A DNA stretch of 64,000 bases from Xenorhabdus nematophila ATCC 19061 (GCF_000252955.1 NC_014228.1:2829232-2893231), one strand, 5' to 3'. Positions 40,419-50,232 are shown, numbered from the stretch's first letter. Program-made: numbers and translations. The notes: generated by a model not told the origin, from the letters alone.

Positions 40419-42710
40419 ATGAACCAGAGTCTGCTAGTTACCAAACGTGATGGACATAAAGAACAAATTGATCTTGATAAAATTCACCGGGTTGTTGCCT
40501 GGGCTGCCGAAGGTCTGAAAAATGTCTCAGTATCACAAGTAGAACTGCGTTCCCAGATTCAATTTTACGATGGCATCAAAACATCCGATATCCATGAAAC
40601 CATGATCAAAGCTGCGGCTGATCTGATCTCTGGCGACGCGCCTGATTATCAGTATTTGGCGGCACGTCTGGCTATCTTTAACCTGCGTAAAAAAGCGTAT
40701 GGTCAGTTTGAACCACCTGCACTATACAACCATGTTGTACGTATGGTTGATTTGGGTAAATACGACAAACATTTGCTGGAAGACTATTCCAAAGAAGAAT
40801 TCGAGCAAATGGACAGTTTTATTAACCATTTGCGTGATATGAATTTCTCCTATGCAGCGGTTAAACAGCTGGAAGGAAAATATCTGGTACAAAACCGTGT
40901 CACTGGTGAAATTTACGAAAGTGCTCAGTTCCTCTACATTTTGGTAGCTGCGTGCCTGTTTTCCAATTATCCGAAAGAAACGCGTCTGGATTATATCCGT
41001 CGTTTCTATGATGCGGTTTCCACCTTTAAGATTTCTCTGCCAACGCCGATTATGGCAGGGGTTCGTACACCAACCCGTCAGTTCAGTTCCTGCGTGCTGA
41101 TTGAATGTGGTGATAGCCTGGACTCTATCAATGCGACATCCAGCGCAATTGTGAAATACGTCTCCCAGCGCGCTGGCATTGGTGTCAATGCGGGTCGCAT
41201 CCGTGCATTGGGTAGCCCAATTCGTGGGGGTGAAGCTTTCCATACTGGCTGTATTCCATTCTACAAACACTTCCAGACAGCGGTTAAATCCTGTTCTCAG
41301 GGGGGGGTTCGCGGTGGTGCGGCAACGTTATTCTATCCTATATGGCATTTAGAAGTAGAAAGCCTGTTGGTACTGAAAAACAACCGTGGCGTTGAAGGTA
41401 ACCGCGTTCGCCACATGGATTACGGTGTACAAGTTAATAAACTTATGTATGAGCGCCTGATCAAAGGGGAAGACATTTCTCTGTTCAGTCCGTCTGATGT
41501 TCCGGGATTATATGACGCATTCTTTGCAGATCAGGATGAATTTGAACGTCTGTATACTCAGTATGAAAATGACAGCAATATCCGTAAAGAACGTATTAGA
41601 GCGGTTGAACTGTTCTCACTGATGATGCAGGAACGCGCTTCAACAGGTCGTATTTATATTCAGAACGTTGACCATTGTAATACTCATAGCCCATTTGATC
41701 CGGCGGTTGCACCTGTTCGTCAATCGAACCTGTGTTTAGAAATTGCACTGCCAACCAAGCCATTGAACAATATTAACGATGAAAATGGTGAAATTGCGTT
41801 GTGTACGCTGTCTGCTTTCAATTTAGGCGCTATTGAAGATCTGACTGAATTGGAAGAACTGGCGGAGTTAGCTGTTCGTGCCTTGGATTCTTTGCTGGAT
41901 TATCAAGACTATCCAATTATTGCAGCGCAACAAGGCTCAATGGGTCGTCGTACTCTGGGTATTGGTGTGATTAACTTTGCTTATTATTTAGCGAAAAACG
42001 GCGTACGTTATTCTGATAGCAGCGCTAATAACCTGACCCATAAAACATTTGAAGCCATTCAATATTATCTATTGAAAGCCTCAAATGAACTGGCGAAAGA
42101 GAGGGGAGCTTGTCCGTGGTTTGGTGAAACCACCTATTCACAAGGTCTCCTGCCGATTGATACTTATAAAAAGACATTGGATACGCTGAGCAGTGAACCT
42201 CTGCACATGGATTGGGAAGCTCTGCGCCGTGACATTAAACAATATGGTCTGCGTAACTCAACATTGTCTGCATTGATGCCATCAGAGACTTCTTCACAGA
42301 TCTCTAATGCAACTAATGGCATTGAGCCACCACGTGGTTATATCAGTGTTAAAGCATCAAAAGACGGTATTCTGCGTCAAGTTGTACCAGATTACGATCT
42401 GCTGAAGGGCGCTTATGAGTTGTTGTGGCAAATGCCCAGCAACAATGGCTATCTACAGCTGGTAGGGATCATGCAGAAATTCATCGATCAATCAATTTCT
42501 GCCAATACCAACTATGATCCGGCACGTTTCCCTAATGGCAAGGTTCCAATGAACCAATTGCTGAAAGATTTACTACTCGCTTACAAATATGGTGTGAAAA
42601 CACTGTATTACCACAATACCCGTGATGGGGCAGAAGATGTTCAGGGTGATCTGGAAGAAGTGGTTGAATCTGCTGATTCCGATTGTGAAGGCGGCGCGTG
42701 TAAGATTTAA
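40419..42710 (+). CDS. nrdA: NrdA, class Ia ribonucleotide reductase large subunit
   Basis: A 763-residue alpha subunit that reduces ribonucleoside diphosphates. The N-terminal ATP-cone reads MNQSLLVTKRDGHKEQIDLDKIHRV; active-site and substrate blocks include RQFSSCVLIECGDSLDSI, QSNLCLEIALPT, and STLSALMPSETSSQISNATNGIEPP; the C-terminal redox cysteines are in DCEGGACKI. The start at 40419 equals the E. coli start; the frame extends 36 codons upstream into the leader without homology. nrdB follows 12 bases later. Paired NrdR boxes and a DnaA box lie in the 395-base leader. Confidence 0.97.
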   Translation: MNQSLLVTKRDGHKEQIDLDKIHRVVAWAAEGLKNVSVSQVELRSQIQFYDGIKTSDIHETMIKAAADLISGDAPDYQYLAARLAIFNLRKKAYGQFEPPALYNHVVRMVDLGKYDKHLLEDYSKEEFEQMDSFINHLRDMNFSYAAVKQLEGKYLVQNRVTGEIYESAQFLYILVAACLFSNYPKETRLDYIRRFYDAVSTFKISLPTPIMAGVRTPTRQFSSCVLIECGDSLDSINATSSAIVKYVSQRAGIGVNAGRIRALGSPIRGGEAFHTGCIPFYKHFQTAVKSCSQGGVRGGAATLFYPIWHLEVESLLVLKNNRGVEGNRVRHMDYGVQVNKLMYERLIKGEDISLFSPSDVPGLYDAFFADQDEFERLYTQYENDSNIRKERIRAVELFSLMMQERASTGRIYIQNVDHCNTHSPFDPAVAPVRQSNLCLEIALPTKPLNNINDENGEIALCTLSAFNLGAIEDLTELEELAELAVRALDSLLDYQDYPIIAAQQGSMGRRTLGIGVINFAYYLAKNGVRYSDSSANNLTHKTFEAIQYYLLKASNELAKERGACPWFGETTYSQGLLPIDTYKKTLDTLSSEPLHMDWEALRRDIKQYGLRNSTLSALMPSETSSQISNATNGIEPPRGYISVKASKDGILRQVVPDYDLLKGAYELLWQMPSNNGYLQLVGIMQKFIDQSISANTNYDPARFPNGKVPMNQLLKDLLLAYKYGVKTLYYHNTRDGAEDVQGDLEEVVESADSDCEGGACKI

Positions 42711-42722
42711 TTTGAGGAAGCT

Positions 42723-43853
42723 ATGTCCTATACCACTTTTTCGCAAGTAAAAAACAATCAGTTACAAGAACCCATGTTTTTCGGTCAGTCCGTTAACGTG
42801 GCACGTTTCGATCAGCAAAAATACCCTATTTTTGAAAAGCTGATTGAAAAACAACTGTCCTTCTTCTGGCGTCCAGAAGAAGTGGACGTTTCCCGTGATC
42901 GTATTGACTATAATTCGTTGCCGGATCACGAGAAGCATATTTTCATCAGCAACCTGAAATATCAGACGCTGCTGGATTCCATTCAGGGTCGCAGCCCGAA
43001 CGTGGCTTTCCTGCCGCTGATTTCCATTCCAGAATTGGAAACATGGGTTGAAACGTGGTCGTTCTCAGAGACGATTCACTCGCGTTCTTATACACATATT
43101 ATTCGCAATATCGTCAACGATCCTTCCATTGTGTTTGATGATATCGTGGAAAATGAACAGATTTTAAAACGCGCTAAAGATATTTCTGCGTATTACGACG
43201 ATCTAATCGAAATGACTAATTACTATCATCAATTAGGTGAAGGAGTACACAATGTTGCTGGTAAAATAGTCACGGTAAATCTGCGTGCATTGAAAAAGCA
43301 GCTTTATTTATGTCTGATGAGTGTTAATGCTTTGGAAGCTATCCGTTTCTACGTCAGTTTTGCTTGCTCATTTGCTTTTGCAGAGCGTGAATTGATGGAA
43401 GGTAACGCTAAAATCATTAAATTGATTGCCCGTGATGAAGCGCTGCATTTAACGGGGACTCAGCACATGCTGAACCTGTTACGCTCTGGTCAGGATGATC
43501 CTGAAATGGCAGAGATTGCTAAAGAGTGCGAGCAGAAGTGTTACGATCTGTTTGTCGATGCAGCAGAGCAGGAAAAAGAGTGGGCTGATTATTTGTTTAA
43601 AGACGGCTCTATGATTGGTTTGAATAAAGATATTTTGTGTCAGTATATCGAATATATCACTAATATTCGTATGCAGGCAGTCGGCTTGAAATTGCCGTTT
43701 GAAACACGTTCTAATCCGATCCCTTGGATCAATGCGTGGTTGGTTTCAGATAACGTTCAAGTGGCTCCACAGGAAGTTGAAGTCAGTTCTTACCTGGTTG
43801 GTCAGATTGATTCGGAAGTCAATACTGAGGATCTCAGCGGTTTCGAACTCTGA
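42723..43853 (+). CDS. nrdB: NrdB, class Ia ribonucleotide reductase small subunit
   Basis: A 376-residue beta subunit, equal in length to E. coli NrdB. It holds the di-iron centre and stable tyrosyl radical: the radical Tyr is in [12 protein letters not shown] (about residue 123 counting Met), iron ligands in [37 protein letters not shown]. It has a strong GAGGAAG ribosome-binding site behind nrdA. yfaE starts one base after its stop, so all three genes form one operon. Confidence 0.97.
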   Translation: MSYTTFSQVKNNQLQEPMFFGQSVNVARFDQQKYPIFEKLIEKQLSFFWRPEEVDVSRDRIDYNSLPDHEKHIFISNLKYQTLLDSIQGRSPNVAFLPLISIPELETWVETWSFSETIHSRSYTHIIRNIVNDPSIVFDDIVENEQILKRAKDISAYYDDLIEMTNYYHQLGEGVHNVAGKIVTVNLRALKKQLYLCLMSVNALEAIRFYVSFACSFAFAERELMEGNAKIIKLIARDEALHLTGTQHMLNLLRSGQDDPEMAEIAKECEQKCYDLFVDAAEQEKEWADYLFKDGSMIGLNKDILCQYIEYITNIRMQAVGLKLPFETRSNPIPWINAWLVSDNVQVAPQEVEVSSYLVGQIDSEVNTEDLSGFEL

Positions 43854-43854
43854 T

Positions 43855-44121
43855 ATGGCTGATTGCAAAATTACCCTGCCATTTTGGCAGGGTTCATCCT
43901 TTTATTATTCTGCAGATTTACACAATAATTTGTTGGAAGCCTTGGAACAGGGCAGAGTGCAGATTGAATACCAATGCCGTCAGGGATATTGTGGTTCTTG
44001 CCGTGTTCGTCTGGTAAAGGGAAAGGTAGGATATCCTTGTAAGCCATTGGCATTTGTCAATGAAGGGGAAATTTTACCCTGTAGCTGTTACCCATTGACA
44101 GATATTGAAATTGAATTGTAA
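43855..44121 (+). CDS. yfaE: YfaE, 2Fe-2S ferredoxin for NrdB
   Basis: An 88-residue plant-type ferredoxin. The cluster cysteines are in YQCRQGYCGSCRVRL and ILPCSCYPL. In E. coli YfaE keeps and repairs the di-iron tyrosyl cofactor of NrdB. The start at 43855 lies one base past the nrdB stop; a longer frame running back into nrdB is not the gene. A terminator follows at 44252. Confidence 0.94.
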   Translation: MADCKITLPFWQGSSFYYSADLHNNLLEALEQGRVQIEYQCRQGYCGSCRVRLVKGKVGYPCKPLAFVNEGEILPCSCYPLTDIEIEL

Positions 44122-44603
44122 TTTTGCTTACCTTTATGTTTCAATTTGAGAGATGGAAGACTGAGCAATAGAGATAAGCTATTCATCTTTCTTGTTACAA
44201 CGATAGCTGAGCTACTTTTAATTGTGAGTATGCCAGCTATCATTTCCTGTCAGCAGGATATACTTATATTTTCCTGCTTTTATTTTTAATACACCTTCAA
44301 AAACAATTAGTTGTAAGTTTCTTTCTTAACTGTATTTGGTTAAAAACCAGTTCTAAATTTATTATCTATTTTAATATGATTTATATCGTTTAAACTATAA
44401 GGAAATTTCAATTAAACTTGAAAAACGACAAGTATAATAGGATTAAGACGTGCTCATGTGATATGTTATTTCTATGATTTCTTTATCAATGCTACTATTT
44501 AAATAAATACAATTTTTTATAGATTATTATACTTAGTACATTTGGTGGTGGTATTTATACGCTTTCATTACTTATACTGCACACAATCAATAGAAGGACA
44601 ACA
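44122..44603. other. AT-rich gap between yfaE and the amidase gene
   Basis: About 480 bases. The first part holds the nrd terminator (44252-44290); the rest is AT-rich and should contain the amidase promoter. No coding frame or RNA gene was recognised. Confidence 0.5.
44252..44290 (+). terminator. Terminator of nrdA-nrdB-yfaE
   Basis: AGCAGGA at 44252-44258 pairs with TCCTGCT at 44272-44278, with extra A-T pairing inside, followed by a T-rich tract (TTTTATTTTT). Confidence 0.7.
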
Positions 44604-45377
44604 ATGATGTATAATATTGATTATAATTCATATCGTTCTATTAAAAGTTTTAACAGACGTTCCCGTTTTTTAGTTATGCACTATACAGCGCTAAACTTTG
44701 AAAAAGCCATTCAAGCGTTGACGGGAGAGCTTGTCAGTGCTCATTATTTAGTTCCAAACCCAGAAGATCCGACCTATCAGGCGGCTGGATTTAATAAGAT
44801 TCATATATTTAATTTAGTTGATGAAATTGAAAGAGCTTGGCATGCTGGTATAAGTAGTTGGGCAGGAAGAGAGGGATTAAATGACACATCTATTGGTATT
44901 GAAATTGTGAATGAAGCAAGTGAGGATTGTGGCATTATCACGTTTCCTCCTTATAATCCGGAGCAAATTGAGGCTATCAAAGAATTAGCCATCAATATCT
45001 TACAGCGTTATCCGGATATTACACCTACTCATGTTGTAGGGCATTCAGATATTGCTTGGCAAAGAAAAACTGATCCAGGTCCTTCGTTCCCTTGGAAAGC
45101 GTTATATGATGCAGGAATTGGGGCATGGTATGATGAAGAGACCAAGCAAAAATATATTAAACAATTTGATCACTCTCTACCTGATCGTACTGAAATCTTG
45201 AAAAAATTTAAACGATATGGATATGGCATTTCAGAAGCAGAAAAGGACGAGTATTTTCCATTATTAATCAGAGCATTTCAAATGCATTTCCGTCCATCCT
45301 TCTATGACGGTATGGCTGATATAGAAACGATTGCTATTCTTTATTCATTAGTTGAAAAATACTTCGTTAACAACTGA
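44604..45377 (+). CDS. AmiD-like N-acetylmuramoyl-L-alanine amidase without signal peptide
   Basis: A 257-residue amidase_2/PGRP-type zinc enzyme that cuts the bond between MurNAc and the stem peptide. Zinc ligands and active site: LVMHYTALNF, RAWHAGISSWAGR, LNDTSIGIEIVNEA, and VVGHSDIAWQRKTDPGPSFPW. The C-terminal region (YGYGISEAEKDEYF, RAFQMHFRPSFYDG) is the peptidoglycan-binding part seen in AmiD. E. coli AmiD is an outer-membrane lipoprotein, but here the protein starts at MMYNIDYNSYRSIKSFNRRS with no signal peptide or lipobox. It may recycle muropeptides in the cytosol, or leave the cell by another route. A terminator follows. Confidence 0.88.
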   Translation: MMYNIDYNSYRSIKSFNRRSRFLVMHYTALNFEKAIQALTGELVSAHYLVPNPEDPTYQAAGFNKIHIFNLVDEIERAWHAGISSWAGREGLNDTSIGIEIVNEASEDCGIITFPPYNPEQIEAIKELAINILQRYPDITPTHVVGHSDIAWQRKTDPGPSFPWKALYDAGIGAWYDEETKQKYIKQFDHSLPDRTEILKKFKRYGYGISEAEKDEYFPLLIRAFQMHFRPSFYDGMADIETIAILYSLVEKYFVNN

Positions 45378-45430
45378 TTGTTTATCCATAATCCTTTAAA
45401 GAATTAAGTGGCGGTATTTTTAATGAGCTG

Positions 45431-45460
45431 AAACACAGGCATAATATTATGTCTGTGTTT
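45431..45460 (+). terminator. Terminator of the amidase gene
   Basis: AAACACAGGCATAAT (45431-45445) pairs with ATTATGTCTGTGTTT (45446-45460) through one G-T pair, followed by ATTTAATAAA. The IS982 end lies 10 bases further. Confidence 0.75.
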
Positions 45461-45469
45461 ATTTAATAA

Positions 45470-46457
45470 ACCCGAATTCTGGATAATAAATTGACGAGAA
45501 GCCTGTTCCAGGAGCCATGTTTTGGTGCTCGCCGAAACAGCTCCGAGGAGGAACAGGCTATGAACAAATTAGTTGAAATATTTTGTGATGTCGATGATTT
45601 TTGCCGTTTTTTTATCCCACAGTGGACACAATTTTGTCTCGATAATGGATACCGCCTTCGTCGCCGACAAGGTCATATGTATCCCAGTGAAATCATGACT
45701 ATTTTGATCCTCTTCCATATGTCGAATTACCGTAATTTTAAACTTTTTTATCTGGAGCATATTTGGAAATATCACCATCACGATTTTCCCACCTTACTGA
45801 GTTATACCCGTTTTGTCAGTGTCGCGCCTTCCGTTTTGACGCCGCTGTGCAGCTATCTGACTCAATTAAAAGGAAAACCCACCGGTATTGCTTTTATTGA
45901 CTCCACGAGCTTGCGCGTGTGTCATAACATTCGTATTCCCCGTCATAAAGTATTTGAAGGGGTCGCCGCACGAGGAAAAACATCAATGGGCGGGTTTTAT
46001 GGTTTCAAATTACACTTGATTGTGAACCATTTGGGGGAAATTCTGGCGCTTAAAGTGACACCGGGTAATGTAGATGATCGAGAGCCTGTTCGTGAATTAT
46101 CACAAGAATTAACGGGTTCTCTTTACGGTGACAAAGGCTATCTCAGTAAAGCATTGGCGGACGATTTAGCCCAAAACGGGATCACTTTCATCACAAGGAA
46201 GCGCCGGAACATGAAAGCACAAGCGCAGGCAGAGTGGGATAGAATAATGTTATTAAAACGGTTTATTATCGAAACCATTAATGGTCAATTGAAACTCATT
46301 TCTCAAATAGAGCATTCTCGTCACCGAAGTATAAAAGGATTTCAGTTAACCGTTTTATGTGGATTGATTGCTTACTGCATGAAAGAAAAGAAACCGTCAC
46401 CAAAGATTTTCTACTCAGATGACGATTTCCCCGCAGCAGCTTAAGCAGAATTCGGGT
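45470..46457 (+). mobile_element. IS982-family insertion sequence
   Basis: About 988 bases, typical for IS982. The ends carry the 12-bp inverted repeat ACCCGAATTCTG (45470-45481) and CAGAATTCGGGT (46446-46457). On the right it cuts an IS110-family transposase gene after 45 codons; on the left it abuts the amidase terminator. No clear target duplication. Confidence 0.88.
45560..46444 (+). CDS. IS982-family transposase
   Basis: A 294-residue DDE transposase. Family blocks are visible: MYPSEIMTILILFHMSNYRNFK, IAFIDSTSLRVCHNIRI (first Asp), LYGDKGYLSKALADDL (second Asp) and LLKRFIIETINGQLKLISQIEHSRHRS (Glu). The ATG at 45560 is placed behind GAGGAGGAACAGG; the frame extends 23 codons upstream toward the element end. 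No frameshift is seen, so the element may be functional. Confidence 0.92.
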   Translation: MNKLVEIFCDVDDFCRFFIPQWTQFCLDNGYRLRRRQGHMYPSEIMTILILFHMSNYRNFKLFYLEHIWKYHHHDFPTLLSYTRFVSVAPSVLTPLCSYLTQLKGKPTGIAFIDSTSLRVCHNIRIPRHKVFEGVAARGKTSMGGFYGFKLHLIVNHLGEILALKVTPGNVDDREPVRELSQELTGSLYGDKGYLSKALADDLAQNGITFITRKRRNMKAQAQAEWDRIMLLKRFIIETINGQLKLISQIEHSRHRSIKGFQLTVLCGLIAYCMKEKKPSPKIFYSDDDFPAAA

Positions 46458-46593
46458 TAAGTACGAACAGAATGGCATCAAAACCGTCAATATCATTACC
46501 GACGGTGAAGACTTCTGCGCCACTACTGACAGAAATATCCAAAGAAGCTTTAGAAACATCAATGCCCACGCAAAGTGGATTTGGCTGACTCAT
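46458..46593 (-). pseudogene. IS110-family transposase, N-terminal fragment
   Basis: The first 45 codons of an IS110-type DEDD transposase: MSQPNPLCVGIDVSKASLDI followed by SVSSGAEVFTVGNDIDGFD. The first catalytic Asp lies in VGIDVSKASLDI. The frame is cut by the IS982 right end, and the remaining 250-300 residues are not found on the other side of IS982, so they were lost. Confidence 0.8.
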
Positions 46594-46738
46594 ATTACCC
46601 TGCCTTGCAAATACGTTATGGATGACGGACAACTGTTCGGGTTTCAGATGAGTGGCTCAGTGTATGCGTCAATAGCTCCTCAACGGGCTTAAAACCCTCG
46701 GGGACTGGCGAGTTGCATACACTGTGCCAAATCATTTT
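46594..46738 (-). other. IS110 non-coding end (possible bridge-RNA region)
   Basis: The 145 bases upstream of the IS110 start contain the inverted pair CAGTGTATGC (46658-46667) and GCATACACTG (46715-46724) around a GC-rich loop with CCCGAGGG-like internal pairing. In IS110 elements the segment upstream of the transposase encodes a structured bridge RNA that names target and donor DNA. The match here is structural only. Confidence 0.4.
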
Positions 46739-47694
46739 TATGATAGTCGAATTTCAAGATACAAGGCTGGACTGCCCAGATGATTGCCCAAGCCTTGCGT
46801 ATTCACGAAACCACGGTCAGTCGCCATCTGAAAGAGTATTTCTCTGAGAAAAATCTCACCCCGAAAAATGGCGGTTCCGAAAGCCATTTGTCCGCCAAAC
46901 AAACCGCTGAACTGGTTGAATACCTGACAGAAAATTTGTTACACACGACGGCGCAAATTGTGGATTATATCCGGACACGCTGGCAGGTCATGTTCTCAGT
47001 TCCCGGCATCACTAAATGGCTTCATCGCCAAGGATTCAGTTACAAGAAACCCAAAGGGGTCCCCCATAAATTTGATGCGGGCAAGCAGCAAAAATTTAGG
47101 GATGATTATCAGGCGCTGAAGGATAAAGCAGGGCTGGATGAACCCATTCTGTTTATTGATGCCGTTCATCCTACACAGGCGACGAAACTGAGCCACGGTT
47201 GGATACGCAAAGGGCAGGCCAAGACGGTGGAAACCACCGGCAGCCGTACCCGCCTGAATATTCGGGGCGCGCTTAATTTACAGCGTATTGAAGAGACCAT
47301 TATTCGTGAATACGCGACGATTAACGCGAAAAATGTTGTCCTTTTTTTCGGTGCCATCCGGGAAACCTACCCACTTTCGCAAAAAGTCCACATTATTCTG
47401 GATGGGGCGGGTTACCATCGTTCGGCGTTAGTTCAATTTTTTGCCGAAGTTCTGAATATTGAGTTGCATTATTTACCGCCATACAGTCCTAACCTGAACC
47501 CCATAGAACGATTATGGAAGTTGATGAACGAAGAAATACGAAACAATGTGTACTTTCCGACCCCGACAGCGTTCCGGACGGCTATTCACCACTTTTTTGC
47601 TAAGATACTCCCGAAAAAAGCCAGCCAACTTATCAGTCGACTGACTGATAATTTCCAGTTCCTGAAACCTGCATCTTCAAGTTAATTTGGTATA
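46739..47694 (+). mobile_element. IS630-family element, 5'-truncated transposase
   Basis: The transposase frame is flanked by related ends: TTTCAAGATACAAGG near 46752 and CCTGCATCTTCAAG followed by TTAATTTGGTATA at 47668-47694, with TATA-like outer bases that suit the TA target of IS630. Both ends resemble the arms of the repeat at 17642-17743. The left part lacks the usual first ~40 codons of the transposase, so an internal deletion is likely. Confidence 0.6.
46780..47685 (+). pseudogene. IS630-family transposase, lacking the N-terminus
   Basis: A 301-residue frame with the IS630 DDE core intact: LFIDAVHPTQATKLSHGWI (first Asp), KVHIILDGAGYHRSALV (second Asp) and PPYSPNLNPIERLWKLMNEE (Glu). 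The N-terminal helix-turn-helix begins at GWTAQMIAQALRIHETTVSRHL, with the frame open only back to a stop at 46744; family members usually have about 40 more residues before GWTAQ. The last residues (KPASSS) are read from the terminal repeat. The protein is probably inactive for lack of its start region, but could be expressed from the Met at 46780. Confidence 0.75.
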
Positions 47695-48246
47695 AAATCA
47701 TTATTTCGTTTCTTCGATGATTTTTAAATCCGGTGAATAAATATCTTATTTTTATAATGCATAATATTTTTTTTGGAACTAATTATTATTAGATAGTCAA
47801 TGTAAGGTATATTTAAATGTTATTGCATTGACGATTTATTGCTGCCTTGTCTTAATTGAAGTTTTTTAATTTCATTTTTTATTGGTGATTTAAATAATAT
47901 TTAGATTGTGATTAATGTCAGATTATTTGTTCTGATAAATTGTTATGATTTGTTCTGTAGAAGGTCTATCATATCTTTTACAAAGAAGTATAAATTTGAA
48001 ATTATTCTTCTTTTGTTCTCTTTACATAACCGGTGTTTTTCCTTGTAGCTAAAAGATCTGGCAGCAATGGCTGTCAGATTTTTCTTTCTTGATTAAAGTG
48101 ATTGAGCTAGATAAGAAAAAATGGAAAATATTTTTTCTTTAAAATGAGTGGATTAAATAAAACGCTTTGACTTATATCGAGTTAAAATAAAAACAGAAGG
48201 TTTGACATAACCATTTTGGATTCTTTTGTTGAGGAATAGGGTATGG
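47695..48246. other. AT-rich gap with an isolated terminator
   Basis: About 550 AT-rich bases before the hypT-like pseudogene. No protein gene is seen. The hairpin at 48051-48080 with a T tract has no gene within 360 bases upstream on its strand other than the IS630 remnant. Confidence 0.5.
48051..48084 (+). terminator. Rho-independent terminator-like hairpin
   Basis: ATCTGGCAGC pairs with GCTGTCAGAT (one G-T pair) around AATG, followed by TTTTCTTTCTT. It could end a small RNA, or a lost gene. Confidence 0.6.
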
Positions 48247-49133
48247 ATGATGGTAAAAAATATTGAATTAAAATGGTTATATGACGCGGTTATGTTAGAA
48301 AAATTTCGGAGTTTCACTCTTGCCGCAGAGCAGAGACATATATCCCAGTCTTCTTTTAGCCGGAGAATACAAGCGCTCGAAAATGCTGTTGGTTTTGAAA
48401 TATTTGATCGTAACGCGAGTCCATTACAACTTTCGTTACAAGGGCGGGGTTTTATTACCTATGCCAGAAATCTTCTGGGCGATATAGAATATCAAATCGT
48501 AAAAATAAAAGGGGGGACAGCATCTAAATATCGTATTAATATCGCCGCTGCACATTCACTTTCCATTTCTTTGTTACCTGAATTAATTTTGGATTTTTCA
48601 GATAAAATGGAGAAGATGTTTAATATTGAATCCATTAATGTTGATGAAGCTGTCAAAAATCTCAAAGAAGGAAAAAGTGATTTTATTTTGTCGTTCTTTA
48701 ATGATGAGTTAATGACGTCACCTTTTCTCCATCATAAGGTGCTGGATGCGCGATTATATCTTGTCTCTGGCTGTAGTCCTGATGGAAAACCGCTATATCA
48801 TCTGGAAGATACCCCCTTGCCGTTGATGAAATATACCGATGAAAGCTATATGGGGCGTCAAGTCAATCAGGTACTGGAAAAAAATTTTAGGGATAAGTTC
48901 AACTATTTTTGTCTTTCATCCATGAGTGAATTTCTGAAGCGGATGGTTTTAGAGGAACATGGGGTTGGTTACCCGATTATTCAATTCGTGAGGAACTTAA
49001 GGAGAAAAAGCTGTGTTTACTGAAGCCAAAACAATCTTCAATAAAAATGGGCGTTTTTATTTATCGAACACAGTCTCCCCTAAACTCCTCCTCAGAACGT
49101 TTTTGGCAACGTATGCGCCGGAGAGAAGTTTGA
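48247..49133 (+). pseudogene. LysR-type regulator, HypT/YjiE-like, frameshifted
   Basis: The N-terminal winged helix-turn-helix (LEKFRSFTLAAEQRHISQSSFSRRIQALE) and the effector domain follow E. coli HypT (YjiE), a hypochlorite-responsive LysR regulator, through IELKWLYDAV, KIKGGTASKYRINIAAAHSLS and SYMGRQVNQVLEKN. Near 48965 the frame shifts: reading continues in the next frame as WLPDYSIREELKEKKLCLL and ends SSSERFWQRMRRREV at 49133, the proper family C-terminus. In the original frame the protein stops at 49021 after a foreign tail. A one- or four-base deletion explains this. Start: ATG at 48247 or 48250 behind AGGAATAGGG. Confidence 0.75.
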
Positions 49134-49285
49134 CGATTGTTATTATCGGCCCACAAACGGATACAACCAGTAATAATGAATGAACAGCCTGACTGATTGG
49201 GGAAGTCCTTATCGTGCTTTAAATTCCGTTTTCTGAGACTTCCCCTAATCAGCTATCTGATTATGATTAGTTTATTGAAAACATC

Positions 49286-50206
49286 CTATGTTCCTGATAA
49301 GCTAATGAATAGCCCTGCAATCGTTGCACTCATGAGATTCGAGAGTGTTGCTGCCAGTAATGCCCTGAATCCCAATTGAGCGATATCTGACGCTTTTTGA
49401 GGGGCAACCGCGATGAACGCCCCCACGACGACCGCAATCGAGCCGAAATTTGCAAAACTGCAAAGTGCAAACGAAATCACGGCAATGGTTTTCGTGTCCA
49501 ATAAAACCGCTGGGTCTGTTAAGTAAGAAGAAAAACTGACATAGGCAACAAACTCGTTAATTGCCAATTTCTGACCGATCAGACTGCCAACCAGATCAGT
49601 ATGCTCCTGACTTACGCCCATCAGATAGGCCAAGGGTGAAAATACATAGCCAAATAACCGCTCTAAACTTATCCCTGTCAGGCCAAATAAGTTACCAATG
49701 CTGCCGATAACACCATTGATCATCGCAATCATTGCAATAAATGCCATAACAACTGTACTGACGGCAACGGCAATTTTTAATCCCAGCATGGCCCCGTTCG
49801 CGGCGGCTTCAATGATGCTGGCAGGACGGTTGTCACTGAATGAAATTTGGTCAAATTGGACTTGAGAGGATTCTGTGGCTGGACTCAGCAAGCGTGCAAA
49901 CAAAATTCCGCTAGGGATAGCCATCAAGGATGCCGCCAAAAGATACTCAATGGGTACACCCAATCCGGCATAACCGATTAACATAGAGCCAGCAAGAGAA
50001 GCCATGCCACTGCACATGACGGTAAACAGTTCATTACGGTTCATTTTATTAATAAAGGGCTTTAGGATCGCGGGCAACTCATTTTGCCCTAAAAATATGG
50101 TGGTCACCGCCGCGAATGACTCTATTTTGCTGATACGCATTGTTTTCTGGAACACATACGCCAGTGAGTGAATTATCTATTTTATCACCCCGAGATAATC
50201 GGTAAT
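49286..50206 (-). pseudogene. nupX: Nucleoside transporter NupX (YeiM)-like, N-terminus lost
   Basis: The last ~290 residues of a concentrative nucleoside transporter (CNT family), closest to E. coli NupX/YeiM: RISKIESFAAVTTIFLGQNE, SGMASLAGSMLIGYAGLGVP, FARLLSPATESSQVQF, LIGQKLAINEFVAYVSFSSYL and SFANFGSIAVVVGAF. Homology continues upstream of the first possible start, as YLGVIK, then an in-frame TAG (50177-50179), then IIHSLAYVFQK, up to the end of the IS3 element at 50207. The first ~115 residues with the early membrane helices are missing and not found beyond the element. A shortened protein from GTG at 50155 would be unlikely to work. Confidence 0.85.
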
Positions 50207-50232
50207 TGTCAACATAGTTGGCACCCTTGAAT

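Noticed and set aside
40722..41270. 182-codon frame antisense to nrdA
   Set aside because: Shadow frame of a certain gene.
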